Shown: positions 36,515 through 45,371 of the stretch, in pieces
How positions within the stretch are numbered: the first letter of the stretch is position 1
Layout of the letters: each line of letters opens with the position of its first letter
Source: Atlanticothrix silvestris CENA357
GTDB taxonomy: Bacteria > Cyanobacteriota > Cyanobacteriia > Cyanobacteriales > Nostocaceae
Reading direction: 5' to 3'
Length of the DNA stretch: 64,000 nucleotides
Assembly (NCBI RefSeq): GCF_016056295.1
Contig: NZ_JAECZB010000001.1
Location: 179,421-243,420 of the forward strand
Program-made: the position numbers and the translations under genes
The notes under the pieces: generated by a model
Database searches by the model: none
What the model saw: the letters and a program-made list of their open reading frames with translations, nothing else
Told to the model about the DNA's origin: nothing

Positions 36515-37506
36515 TCGAGATGATCACAACCAAAACGTTGAGTCATCATTGCAGATAATTGCTGGGAAGCTTGACCATCAAGATTTAACTCTTGCTTGAT
36601 AGATTCATAAACCTCTCCTTGAGTTATTCGCTTCGCTATTTGCTGAAATTGTGCCCAAGTTAAATTACTCTCAACAAACGCTTTGGCAAGGGTAATTACC
36701 AGTTCCTCATAATCATTGTCTTCTAATTTTGTCATCATTCGGTGTTCAATGTGAAGCGAATCGTCAAAGCAGTAATACCAAGATTTTGGTTGCTGACTGA
36801 GTACTTTTGTAAAAAAGTCCTGCTGTTTCGAGCGACTAACAGCTTTATCTGCCTCGCTGCATACCATTAATATCGGGGCAAGAACGCACGTTTGTGCCTG
36901 TTTTGAAAGCTGCTCTCCCAATTCTAGAAATATTCGTAACGCCTTTAAACAAAAACCTTTATAGCCAAAATTGCCAGGTGCATCTTTGTTGAACCATTCA
37001 AAGTAAATTGGTAGAGTTTTGATTAGCCAATCAAATAATAAATAACGACTACCTAAAAAAGGTGTGAACAATAAGGCGCGGCCAATCTCCTGGGGATGCT
37101 CTAAAGCTAACCATGCAGCTAGGGTTCCACCCGTTGATAATCCCCCGACTACGACTTGTTGACCTAGTGTTTTGGCAATCTGTAACCACTCCAGTACAAA
37201 TTGTTGATAAATTTTAATGTCTGTTGGCAATGGTGGAGGATTTTGATGATTCCATTTACCTGAGCGTCCATGACCCGGTTGTAGGGGAACCAGAACGTTG
37301 TATCCCGCTTTAAAAAAAGCTTCGCCAATTGGCTCAAACTGGTAAGGGCCTGCTGTAAAACCATGCAAGAATAGACAAACTTTTGGTGTGGAGTTGGGAT
37401 AAAGGAAGAATTTTGACCGACAGGCTTCATTTTTCAGCCCCAGCGCCAACTCTGATTGATGCACTTGCTCAATTATCTGTGCTGTCTTGAGAATACCAAC
37501 TTCCAT
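36481..37506 (-). CDS. Alpha/beta hydrolase (carboxylesterase-like)
   Basis: 341 residues. Residues 45-85 have the oxyanion strand LFLHGFTAG and the PLQPGHGRSG cap start; the nucleophile is Ser124 in GGLSTGG; the acidic residue lies in MVCSEADKAVS and the His in DDSLHIEHRMM. This pattern fits monoacylglycerol-lipase/carboxylesterase (Est-type) enzymes with a small cap. After residue about 255 there is an all-alpha C-terminal extension (LEDNDYEELVITLAKAFVES) not typical of the family. Start ATG at 37506. It overlaps the DUF4336 gene by 34 bases and precedes it in the operon. Confidence 0.82.
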   Translation of the reverse strand: MEVGILKTAQIIEQVHQSELALGLKNEACRSKFFLYPNSTPKVCLFLHGFTAGPYQFEPIGEAFFKAGYNVLVPLQPGHGRSGKWNHQNPPPLPTDIKIYQQFVLEWLQIAKTLGQQVVVGGLSTGGTLAAWLALEHPQEIGRALLFTPFLGSRYLLFDWLIKTLPIYFEWFNKDAPGNFGYKGFCLKALRIFLELGEQLSKQAQTCVLAPILMVCSEADKAVSRSKQQDFFTKVLSQQPKSWYYCFDDSLHIEHRMMTKLEDNDYEELVITLAKAFVESNLTWAQFQQIAKRITQGEVYESIKQELNLDGQASQQLSAMMTQRFGCDHLECINPSEKKFI

Positions 37507-37623
37507 TTTATGATTTGTCGTACTTCTGCATCTATTCGTTATTTTCTTAACTCAGTGAGCCTACCGAATCTAGCAAATGGTATATTGTTGATTTTCTCTG
37601 TGATCACTGAATTTAGCAAATAA

Positions 37624-38388
37624 TTACCGTAAATAACTAGCTCCATTCACATCTAAAATAGCGCCCGTGAGCATTTCAGCACCTTCAGAAGCGAGGAAGA
37701 GAATAGTATGGGCAACTTCCTCTGGATTTGCTACACGATTTAAAGGGCTTTGCTGTCGAATCGCTTCACCCGCAGGACTTTTTAGTGTTGCTTGAGACAT
37801 ATCAGTTTCTACCCAACCAGGAGCCACAGCATTCACAAAAATATTATGAGGGGCTAGATGTAAGGCGAGAGATTGGCTAAAGGCATTAAGACCCGCTTTA
37901 CTAGCTGCATAAGCTGTAGCTCTAGGTTCCCCTCGAAATGCACCACGAGAAGTCACATTAATAATTCGGCCGTTGTGGCGTTCAATCATGTGTTGAGCAA
38001 CACAGTAAGATACATTGACTGCACCTAATAAATTAACATTAATTGTTTGTTGCCAAGCAACTTGCCAATCTTCATAACTGGTTGGCTGAAGGGGATGTTC
38101 TTGATAGATACCAGCATTATTAACTAAAACGTCAATATGTCCCAACTCTGCGATCGCTTGATTGACCATTTGCTCGATAGCAACAGGATTCGCCAGATCA
38201 GCTTGTACCAAAATGTGCCCTGTACCTACCAAGGATTGGTGAACCTGCTGGGCAGCTTTTGTTTGCTGATGGTAATGAACTGCTACACGCGCACCTGCTT
38301 GGGCAAAAGCAGTGACTACGGCCTTTCCTATACCCCGCGAAGCACCTGTAACCAGTACATTTTTTCCTAGAAAATTGAAGTTGAGCAT
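37624..38388 (-). CDS. SDR family oxidoreductase (FabG-like)
   Basis: 254 residues. NAD(P)-binding TGASRGIG at residues 14-21, NNAGIY near 90, and the catalytic Ser147, Tyr160 and Lys164 (AYAASKAG) in normal spacing. The C-terminal region (APGWVETDMSQATL and GAEMLTGAILDVNGASYL) is that of the classical SDR group near 3-oxoacyl-ACP reductase or glucose dehydrogenase. The substrate is unknown. It lies 117 bases upstream of the hydrolase pair on the same strand, so it may form a loose operon with them. Confidence 0.88.
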   Translation of the reverse strand: MLNFNFLGKNVLVTGASRGIGKAVVTAFAQAGARVAVHYHQQTKAAQQVHQSLVGTGHILVQADLANPVAIEQMVNQAIAELGHIDVLVNNAGIYQEHPLQPTSYEDWQVAWQQTINVNLLGAVNVSYCVAQHMIERHNGRIINVTSRGAFRGEPRATAYAASKAGLNAFSQSLALHLAPHNIFVNAVAPGWVETDMSQATLKSPAGEAIRQQSPLNRVANPEEVAHTILFLASEGAEMLTGAILDVNGASYLR

Positions 38389-38404
38389 TAATTTATTTTG
38401 CCTT

Positions 38405-38653
38405 CTATCCAGCCGCAGATGCCCTTAAATGCCTGATACAGCTTGTTTGCGATTTTTTGAGGTCAGTTTTGAAAGTGACGCTAGGAGAATCATAGGAAAT
38501 CGAGCCATTGTAGGCAACAGGATTAAGCGAGATTCCAAGGATTGAGTTGTTGAGGTGGATATCGCGCTCCATGTCGAGGGAACACTCACCCCATGAAGTG
38601 GTATGACGCTTAAGTTTTTCTACTTGGAAGTAGCCTTTGCGATCGCTTGACTT
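38405..38653 (-). pseudogene. Coding-like 83-codon frame without a start codon
   Basis: An open frame with protein-like composition (RKGYFQVEKLKRHTTSWGEC, then MERDIHLNNSILGISLNPVA and YDSPSVTFKTDLKKS), bounded by stops, no start codon at its beginning. I do not recognise the family. Codon choice looks like a gene, so it could be the tail of a decayed gene. It may also be chance. Confidence 0.3.
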
Positions 38654-38702
38654 TTAATACACTTGCTACTTCAGAAAACATTTTCCCAATCCTCAATCTT
38701 AC

Positions 38703-39491
38703 TCATATCGCCAATTCCACAATTACCGGTGCATGGTCACTGGGTTGGGTCAGTTTTCTGGGTGTTGCATCGATAATGCAACTTTTTGCACGTTCGTATA
38801 GCACTGGTGTCAAATAGTGATGGTCAATCCGCCAACCTAAGTTGCGACGAAAGGCGGCGGCGCGATAATCCCACCAGCTGTAGTGTCCACCTTCTGTAGT
38901 AAATTTGCGAAAGGCATCGGCAAATCCCATTGCCAGAATATCGCGTAAGGCTTGGCGCTCTAGTTCGGAAGCCATAATATGATTGTCTGGACTCACTTGA
39001 TCGTGAATATCTTTGGCTTCTAAGGCAATATTGAAGTCGCCGCATACACAAATATCAGCTTGTAACAGCAACAGACATCGCAAATACTCTCGTAGTATTT
39101 TCAACCAACGCAGTTTGTATGCATATTTTTCAGTTCCTACTGCTGCGCCATTGGGAACATACAGATTTACAATCCGAATACCATCAATTACACCTGTAAT
39201 CACGCGCTTTTGCTCATCCCATTCCAGCTGTTGATCGCTCAAAATCGCTGTGAAACCAGTTGTTACATCTACAAGGGGTTTACCACTAATTAGGGCTACA
39301 CCGTTATAAGCTTTTTGTCCTGATAAATAAACGTGATAACCCAACTCTTCAAAAGGCGATCGCGGAAAATCGGCATCTATAACTTTTGTTTCTTGTAAGC
39401 AAAGGACATCAACAGGATTTTGTTTGAGCCAATCGATAACCTGTTCTAAACGAGTACGAACTGAGTTGACATTCCAAGTAGCGATTTTCAT
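38703..39491 (-). CDS. xth: Exodeoxyribonuclease III
   Basis: 262 residues, the XthA size. The enzyme is an AP endonuclease and 3'-5' exonuclease of base-excision repair. Motifs of the exonuclease-phosphatase fold: ATWNVNSVRTRL, catalytic LQETK (Glu34), VPNGAAV, CGDFNIALEAKD and the final SDHAPV (His253). Starts MKIATWNVNS as expected. It is isolated between the SDR gene and the divergent glycosyltransferase. Confidence 0.96.
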   Translation of the reverse strand: MKIATWNVNSVRTRLEQVIDWLKQNPVDVLCLQETKVIDADFPRSPFEELGYHVYLSGQKAYNGVALISGKPLVDVTTGFTAILSDQQLEWDEQKRVITGVIDGIRIVNLYVPNGAAVGTEKYAYKLRWLKILREYLRCLLLLQADICVCGDFNIALEAKDIHDQVSPDNHIMASELERQALRDILAMGFADAFRKFTTEGGHYSWWDYRAAAFRRNLGWRIDHHYLTPVLYERAKSCIIDATPRKLTQPSDHAPVIVELAI

Positions 39492-39945
39492 TAGTTAGTT
39501 AGCAATATCCATATAAATAATGAATTTTCAATGATTACTTGTTCATGATTCTTTAATATTTGTAATCTTTCTCCTTTTACCCTGATTTTCCCTTATTTGA
39601 CTTTGCAATAAATTGATCCCGTCCTATATTTTAGTATTTACAGCTACAAAATCTACCATTTTGTAAGTTTCGCTACAAAAAATTCTAACTAATTCTGATC
39701 CCCGCGATAGATGAAACTCGTAAAAGGTAAGTTATATTTTATAAGGTATGGTCGCTAGGTTGCTACGGCTGTTGGTCTTAAATATATCAGTAGTGTTTGA
39801 CAGTACAGTTAACAAATATTGCGCTTTTAAAAGTCAATTAGGTTAATTTAAATGTCAAAAAAGTAAGTACAAATGCTTGTCCTCATAAAATAATGTTCAG
39901 TCTTTACTTTGAGAACCAATTTAACGGCTGAACCCCAACAAATTT
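39492..39945. other. Divergent spacer xth / glycosyltransferase
   Basis: 454 bp, AT-rich. No gene, RNA or repeat recognised; promoters of xth and the glycosyltransferase must be here. Confidence 0.5.
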
Positions 39946-41013
39946 ATGAAAATCGCTCAAGTTGCCCCCTTATGGGAACGAGTTCCACCTCTTAATTATG
40001 GAGGAATTGAACTGGTAGTAAGTCGCTTGACCGATGAACTAGTTCGTCGCGGTCATGAGGTAACTTTGTTTGCCTCTGGCGATTCTCAAACTTTGGCTTA
40101 TTTAGAAGCAGTTTACCCGCGTGCATTGCGCTTAGACCACAATGTCCAAGAGTATGCAGTGTATGAAACGCTAGAACTGAGCCAAGTTTACCAGCAAGCT
40201 GCGGAATTCGATATTATTCATTCTCATGTAGGGATCAGGGCACTACCTTTAGCGAATTTGGTATCAACTCCCACAGTACACACTCTGCACGGCAGTTTTA
40301 CCAAGGACAATCGTCACATATTTAGTCAACACCAACACCAATCATACGTCAGTATTAGTAACGCCCAGCGTCAAATCAAATTAAACTATGTTGGCACAGT
40401 TTATAACGGGATTGAATTAGCCGATTATCCATTTGTGGCTCAACCTCAAGAATCGCCCTATTTAGCATTTTTAGGACGCTTTTCTCCAGAGAAAGGGCCC
40501 CAACATGCGATCGCTATTGCTAAGCAAAGTGGTTGGCGCTTGAAGATGGCAGGAAAGGTTGATGTAGTAGATTCAAAGTTTTTTGAACAAGAAATTGCCC
40601 CCCACATTGATGGCCAGAAAATTGAATATTTAGGCGAAATTAACCACGCCGAAAAAGCTGAACTTCTGGGCAATGCTGCAATAACTCTTTTCCCTATAAC
40701 CTGGCAAGAACCTTTTGGTTTAGTAATGATTGAATCTATGGCAAGCGGTACACCAGTAATTGCCATTAATTTAGGTTCGGTAGAGGAAGTGATTGCTCAT
40801 GGCAAAACAGGCTTGATCTGCCAAAGTTATGCAGAAATGGCAGCAATGATTCCTGCGGCGTTAGAACTCAATCGTCAAACCTGTCGTGAATATGTAGAAA
40901 ACAAATTTAGCGTGAACCAAATGGTTAGCGATTATGAAGCGGTCTATGAACGTCTTATCAAAAGCCGCATTGATTTAAATGGTTACATACACGCCGCTAA
41001 AATCCGGTTTTAA
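39946..41013 (+). CDS. Glycosyltransferase family 4
   Basis: 355 residues, GT-B fold. The N-terminal GT4 domain starts MKIAQVAPLWERVPPLNYGG with the glycine-rich acceptor loop; the C-terminal half has FLGRFSPEKGP and the retaining EX7E motif EPFGLVMIE, then ASGTPVIA. The donor and acceptor are not evident; the family makes cell-surface polysaccharides, glycolipids or sucrose. Start ATG at 39946. It is followed after 54 bases by a zinc-ribbon gene on the same strand. Confidence 0.9.
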   Translation: MKIAQVAPLWERVPPLNYGGIELVVSRLTDELVRRGHEVTLFASGDSQTLAYLEAVYPRALRLDHNVQEYAVYETLELSQVYQQAAEFDIIHSHVGIRALPLANLVSTPTVHTLHGSFTKDNRHIFSQHQHQSYVSISNAQRQIKLNYVGTVYNGIELADYPFVAQPQESPYLAFLGRFSPEKGPQHAIAIAKQSGWRLKMAGKVDVVDSKFFEQEIAPHIDGQKIEYLGEINHAEKAELLGNAAITLFPITWQEPFGLVMIESMASGTPVIAINLGSVEEVIAHGKTGLICQSYAEMAAMIPAALELNRQTCREYVENKFSVNQMVSDYEAVYERLIKSRIDLNGYIHAAKIRF

Positions 41014-41067
41014 TTAAAATTTTTTTGTCTGTTTTAAACAACAACTTTTCTTTAGGAGGACATTGGA

Positions 41068-41256
41068 ATGAGTATGAGAGCCAATATCTGTCCGTGCTGC
41101 GGTGGTTCCCTCCTGCGTCATGTTCGTCATAGCGAACTGTACTGGTTTTGTATATCTTGCCGACAAGAAGTACCACTTTTAACTGTCAATCGCTTGCCTA
41201 ATATAGATACTCGCAATACGGGAGTAATTCCTCAAACTACTACTAATGTGAGTTGA
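41068..41256 (+). CDS. Small zinc-ribbon protein
   Basis: 62 residues. Two CxxC pairs (CPCC and CISC) at residues 8-11 and 28-31 would bind one zinc. The rest is disordered (Thr/Asn/Gln). Excellent ribosome-binding site (TTAGGAGGACATTGGA). Many such short proteins occur in Nostoc; role unknown. It may be co-transcribed with the glycosyltransferase. Confidence 0.8.
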   Translation: MSMRANICPCCGGSLLRHVRHSELYWFCISCRQEVPLLTVNRLPNIDTRNTGVIPQTTTNVS

Positions 41257-41364
41257 TCAAGTAGGAAAAAATTTGGGCACTAAGTTTGTTAAAATAAGGC
41301 GAATTTTCTAATCTGTTAGCTCTACTTGGTAAAATCAGGTGGAGCTAATTGATAGGTCAAAAGC

Positions 41365-42387
41365 TTGTTAGCAGCATTACTGTACGGTCAAGAAGATTTA
41401 CGTTTAGAACAGGTTACTGACCCCACTCCAGCAGATGGGGAAATAGTGATTCAAGTAAGGACAGCCACTACTTGTGGTACAGATTTAAAAGTCTGGCGGC
41501 GCGGTGGTCATGCCAAGATGCTGAAGCCGCCGACATTATTTGGTCATGAGGCAGCAGGGCAAATTGTAGCATTGGGAGCAGGCGTTAATGGTTGGCAAAT
41601 AGGCGATCGCGTCGTAGCTAATAATTCAGCCCCCTGCATGAAATGCTTTTTTTGTCAACATCAAGAATATTCGTTATGTCCGAATTTGACATGGAATAAC
41701 GGGACTTTTGCGGAGTACTTAAAAATTCCCGCAACCATAGTACAGCATAATTTATTGCGAGTTCCCGATGAGTTGCCGTGGGAATTGGCAGCCATGACGG
41801 AACCTTTAGCTTGTGTACTGCACGGTGTAGCCCGTTCTAACATTAAACCCCAAGACAGAGTAGTTGTGTTGGGAGATGGAGCCATTGGGCTGATGTTTGT
41901 GGCAGCTTTAGCTGAAATTACTGAAGTGTTGCTTTGGGGAGGAAATGACCATAGATTAGAAATTGGTCAAAAATTCGGTGCAGCTAAAACCTTTAACTAT
42001 CATCAAATTTCAGATATTGCCGGTGTGGTAAAACAATTCACCCAAGGCTGGGGTGCAGATGTGGTGATTGAAGCCACTGGTGTACCCAGCGTTTGGGAAA
42101 CTGCGATCGCTTGTGCCCGTCCTGGTGCTACTGTCAATTTATTCGGTGGCTGCCCACGAGATAGCACTATTACAGTTAATACAGAACAGCTGCACTACAG
42201 CGAACTTACTCTTAAAGGAGTATTTCACAACACTCCCAAATATGTGCGGGCGGCGCTGTCACTAATTGCGAGTCGTAAAATACCTTTTGAATTACTCATC
42301 AGTGAACAGCGTAAGTTAAAAGACTTAGAGCAGGTGTTTTGTGACATGAAGGCACGAAAGGTAATTAAGGTAGCAATGATTCCTTAG
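41365..42387 (+). CDS. Zinc-dependent alcohol dehydrogenase family protein
   Basis: 340 residues, medium-chain dehydrogenase/reductase. Catalytic zinc ligands Cys37 and His61-Glu62 (LFGHEAAG); structural zinc set Cys91, Cys94, Cys97, Cys105. The NAD-binding fold follows with GDGAIGLMFVAALA. Groups in this class include threonine dehydrogenase, sorbitol dehydrogenase and glutathione-dependent enzymes; substrate unknown. TTG start at 41365 is accepted because no ATG is close; a weak GGAGC lies upstream. The last four bases overlap the opposite-strand hydroxylase gene. Confidence 0.87.
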   Translation: MLAALLYGQEDLRLEQVTDPTPADGEIVIQVRTATTCGTDLKVWRRGGHAKMLKPPTLFGHEAAGQIVALGAGVNGWQIGDRVVANNSAPCMKCFFCQHQEYSLCPNLTWNNGTFAEYLKIPATIVQHNLLRVPDELPWELAAMTEPLACVLHGVARSNIKPQDRVVVLGDGAIGLMFVAALAEITEVLLWGGNDHRLEIGQKFGAAKTFNYHQISDIAGVVKQFTQGWGADVVIEATGVPSVWETAIACARPGATVNLFGGCPRDSTITVNTEQLHYSELTLKGVFHNTPKYVRAALSLIASRKIPFELLISEQRKLKDLEQVFCDMKARKVIKVAMIP

Positions 42388-42896
42388 TGTTTTGCAGGCT
42401 CCCCAGTCTTCCAGAAATTAAGCCTCATCAGCCTTAACCAGCGTAACCAAGTTTGTGCCGGCTGCTCAAAGAAAGTAAAAATATCACCGTAACCCAAGCT
42501 AGTTTTGTGATGGTGTAACCAGTGCCTCTCAGGAGTAGTAATAAATAAAAGCTGGCATAAGATATTCACCAATTTTGGAGTTTGCCAACCTAAGACACTT
42601 ATATGTCTCCACCAAACGTGAAACTGACCAAGTAATAATCCAGCAATTACACCGATGGGAGAGAAAGACCACAGAAGTACAGCCATGATTAAATAAGGCA
42701 ATGCTCCCAGTATCCCATCTAAAAGAACCTGAGAATTAAATGTCAAAATCGCGTAGTGGCGGAAATCTTTTTTCCAGGAGTGGTGTGTTCTGAGGTGGAG
42801 GCTACCAAAAACATGCTCAGGTACGTGGTAGCAGAAGGTCGATAGAAAATCGCCAAAAAACAATAACAGCCAAGCAACAGCTATAGCCTCAAGCAT
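42384..42896 (-). CDS. Sterol desaturase / fatty-acid hydroxylase-like membrane protein
   Basis: 170 residues with three to four spans. Histidine boxes that would bind a di-iron centre are visible: HVPEHVFG, HLRTHHSWKKDFRHY, HVWWRH and ERHWLHHH. The order and spacing match the fatty-acid hydroxylase superfamily, which includes sterol desaturases, carotene hydroxylases and CarF plasmanylethanolamine desaturase. At 170 residues it is one of the small members. Substrate unknown. Ends four bases inside the alcohol-dehydrogenase stop. Confidence 0.78.
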   Translation of the reverse strand: MLEAIAVAWLLLFFGDFLSTFCYHVPEHVFGSLHLRTHHSWKKDFRHYAILTFNSQVLLDGILGALPYLIMAVLLWSFSPIGVIAGLLLGQFHVWWRHISVLGWQTPKLVNILCQLLFITTPERHWLHHHKTSLGYGDIFTFFEQPAQTWLRWLRLMRLNFWKTGEPAKH

Positions 42897-43330
42897 TTAC
42901 AATCCTCACATTCAGTAAGAAAACTCCACAAAAAAGATGCAGATATAATGCTGGGTGCATCGACACCTATAATTTTTAGACTCTCTAAGCAGCTGTGCAG
43001 CTAGTTCGGCTCAGAGTACTAAGTAACTTAGGCAGTTGCAGTTTCAAGAATCTATAATCCTCAATTTAGGAAACAACAACTTGTGGGAGTTTGTGATCTG
43101 GCTTTTGGCTTTAGATTTATGAAATTGATACATCTAATTACTGATAGGTATACCGTACTTTGTTGTCTTCACATCATAATGTTCTTACGAAGACATACGG
43201 TATAAGCAAAGATTGAGTTAAAAATAGTACAAATTTAGGTTAACGGCTAGGGGCTAGGGGCTAGGGATTAGAGGTTAGGGAAGAATTTTCCCTACCTATG
43301 CCCAATTCCCTATGTCCAATGGCCTATCTT
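42897..43330. other. Spacer downstream of ilvB with an inverted repeat
   Basis: 434 bp between ilvB and the hydroxylase-like gene (both minus strand). It holds an imperfect inverted repeat at 43149-43204 and a block of CTAGGGG-type heptamers at 43244-43280. No coding frame above 30 codons. Confidence 0.6.
43149..43204. promoter_or_regulatory. Imperfect inverted repeat with TATACCGTA arms
   Basis: TATACCGTA-CTTTGT-TGTCTTC pairs with GAAGACA-TACGGTATA: 16 base pairs interrupted by a six-base bulge on one arm, with an 18-base loop. It may be an RNA structure at the 3' end of ilvB or an operator for the hydroxylase gene whose start is 253 bp away. No T-tract. Confidence 0.5.
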
Positions 43331-45238
43331 CTACAACTTATTACCGCACTCAGAGCAGAAGTTATGGTTGGGCTGATTTGTTGTACCGCAATGGCTGCAA
43401 TAAACTGGTTCTACTGCGGCTTTTGGTAGTTGTTTAGGCAAGCCAATCATCTGGGCATTGCTCTTACCTGGTGCTACCATTGGATAGCAGTTTTCGTCTC
43501 TGGTAACTCGCACATCTACGATTACTGGGCCTTGGTGTGCTAGCATTTCGGCGATCGCATCTTTTAACTGAGCGCGATCGCTAATTACCATCCCCTTGAT
43601 CCCATAAGCTTTAGCCAACAATTCTATATCTGGCATCCCTACTTCCATATTTGAGCAGGAATAACGCTCGCCGTAAAAGGCTTGTTGCCACTGACGTACC
43701 ATTCCCTGCCAGCCGTTATTCATAATCACGGTCTTGACATTAATACCATATTGTGCAAGTGTACCAAGTTCCTGCAAACACATTTGGAAACTAGCATCGC
43801 CGCTAATACAAATAACTTCTTCATCAGGGAAGGCAACTTTAGCACCCATTGCCGCAGGTACGCCGAAACCCATTGTTCCCAAGCCGGCACTAGAAATCCA
43901 GCGTCTTGGGCCATTTTTAAGGAATTGTGCTGCCCACATTTGATGTTGACCGACATCTGTGGTGTAGAAAGCGTGGGGCGCTTGGCTACCAACTTCTACA
44001 ATGACTTCTTGGGGTGAGATACTGTCAGAGTGCTGCGGTACTTCTAAAGGATAATCTTGCCGCCAGCGGTTAACTAGGTTTAACCACTCTTCGGTTTGAT
44101 TGGGTCTATTTTTGATTCCTAATTGTTTGCACCGACGCAACAATTCAACCAATACATGGCGCACATCACCGACGATAGGAACTTCTGGAACCCGATTTTT
44201 GCCAACTTCTGCGGGGTCAATATCGATGTGAATGACTTTAGCGTGAGAAGCAAATTCATCTAATTTACCAGTCACTCGGTCATCAAATCTGGCTCCGACG
44301 CAGATTAGCAAATCACAATCGGTAACAGCGAAGTTGGCGTAGGCTGTGCCATGCATTCCCAACATGCCCAACGCCAAGGGATGATGCTCATCGAAAGCAC
44401 CAATACCCATCAAAGTTGTAGTAACAGGAATTTGGAATAACTCAGCTAGTTCTTTAACTTCTGCGTGAGCATTAGCAGCGATCGCACCCCCACCCACATA
44501 CAATAATGGACGGCGACTTTCACGAATCAACTGAATTGCACCATTTATTTGGCGAGGATTTCCCTTCAATGTCGGACGATACCCCCGCAACTTGACTGAG
44601 CCTGGTTCTACAGGTACATAGTCAAATTCTTCTAATGCCACATCTTTAGGCACATCAATTAAAACTGGCCCCGGTCTTCCAGTACTGGCGATGTGAAAGG
44701 CTTCGGCAACAATCTGTGCCATATCTTTGGGGTCACGCACTACATAAGAGTGTTTGACTACAGGTAGGGTAATCCCATAAATATCGGTTTCTTGAAACGC
44801 ATCCGTACCAATCGATGCCCGTGGGACTTGTCCTGTAACCACAATCATCGGGATTGAGTCCATATAGGCTGTGGCAATACCTGTCACCAAGTTAGTTGCA
44901 CCGGGGCCTGACGTACCAAAGCAGACTCCAACTTTGCCAGTGGCGCGGGCATAGCCATCAGCGGCGTGGGCTGCACCTTGTTCGTGCCTCACTAGGATAT
45001 GTTTAATCGCGCCAGTCGCTTCTACCTTGTACAGGTCATCGTAAATCGGTAGGATTGCCCCACCTGGATAACCAAAAATATATTCAACGTCGTGGCGCAG
45101 GAGGCTGTCAAGTAGAGCAAAGCCACCAGATGCCCGTTTGGGTGTTGTCACATCTGATGCTTTGGAAACAGCAGACTGGACTTGATTCTCGGTCTGTGAG
45201 GGACTAGTTAGGGAAGGCAGGCGCACTGTCACGGTCAA
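43331..45238 (-). CDS. ilvB: Acetolactate synthase large subunit with C-terminal zinc ribbon
   Basis: 635 residues. Makes acetolactate or acetohydroxybutyrate for Val, Leu and Ile, with TPP, FAD and Mg. TPP-site Glu in [21 protein letters not shown] segment [12 protein letters not shown], and the pyrimidine/Mg region [14 protein letters not shown] to [11 protein letters not shown]. The synthase domain ends at about residue 590; the rest ends in a C-x2-C, C-x2-C zinc ribbon (Cys614, 617, 628, 631: YCSHCG, FCSECG). That is not part of the usual enzyme. The regulatory small subunit ilvN is not adjacent. Starts with a variable 40-residue extension. Confidence 0.95.
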   Translation of the reverse strand: MTVTVRLPSLTSPSQTENQVQSAVSKASDVTTPKRASGGFALLDSLLRHDVEYIFGYPGGAILPIYDDLYKVEATGAIKHILVRHEQGAAHAADGYARATGKVGVCFGTSGPGATNLVTGIATAYMDSIPMIVVTGQVPRASIGTDAFQETDIYGITLPVVKHSYVVRDPKDMAQIVAEAFHIASTGRPGPVLIDVPKDVALEEFDYVPVEPGSVKLRGYRPTLKGNPRQINGAIQLIRESRRPLLYVGGGAIAANAHAEVKELAELFQIPVTTTLMGIGAFDEHHPLALGMLGMHGTAYANFAVTDCDLLICVGARFDDRVTGKLDEFASHAKVIHIDIDPAEVGKNRVPEVPIVGDVRHVLVELLRRCKQLGIKNRPNQTEEWLNLVNRWRQDYPLEVPQHSDSISPQEVIVEVGSQAPHAFYTTDVGQHQMWAAQFLKNGPRRWISSAGLGTMGFGVPAAMGAKVAFPDEEVICISGDASFQMCLQELGTLAQYGINVKTVIMNNGWQGMVRQWQQAFYGERYSCSNMEVGMPDIELLAKAYGIKGMVISDRAQLKDAIAEMLAHQGPVIVDVRVTRDENCYPMVAPGKSNAQMIGLPKQLPKAAVEPVYCSHCGTTNQPNHNFCSECGNKL

Positions 45239-45371
45239 ACCTCAGACGATAGCTAAGTTAACGCTTAAATTCTGTAGTTAAGATTTCATTTTAATTGAAA
45301 AGTTAAATCAAATGTTGATGTAACTTTCTATTTTAAATATGAGAACGGACTATTATTTTAATATTATTTGG

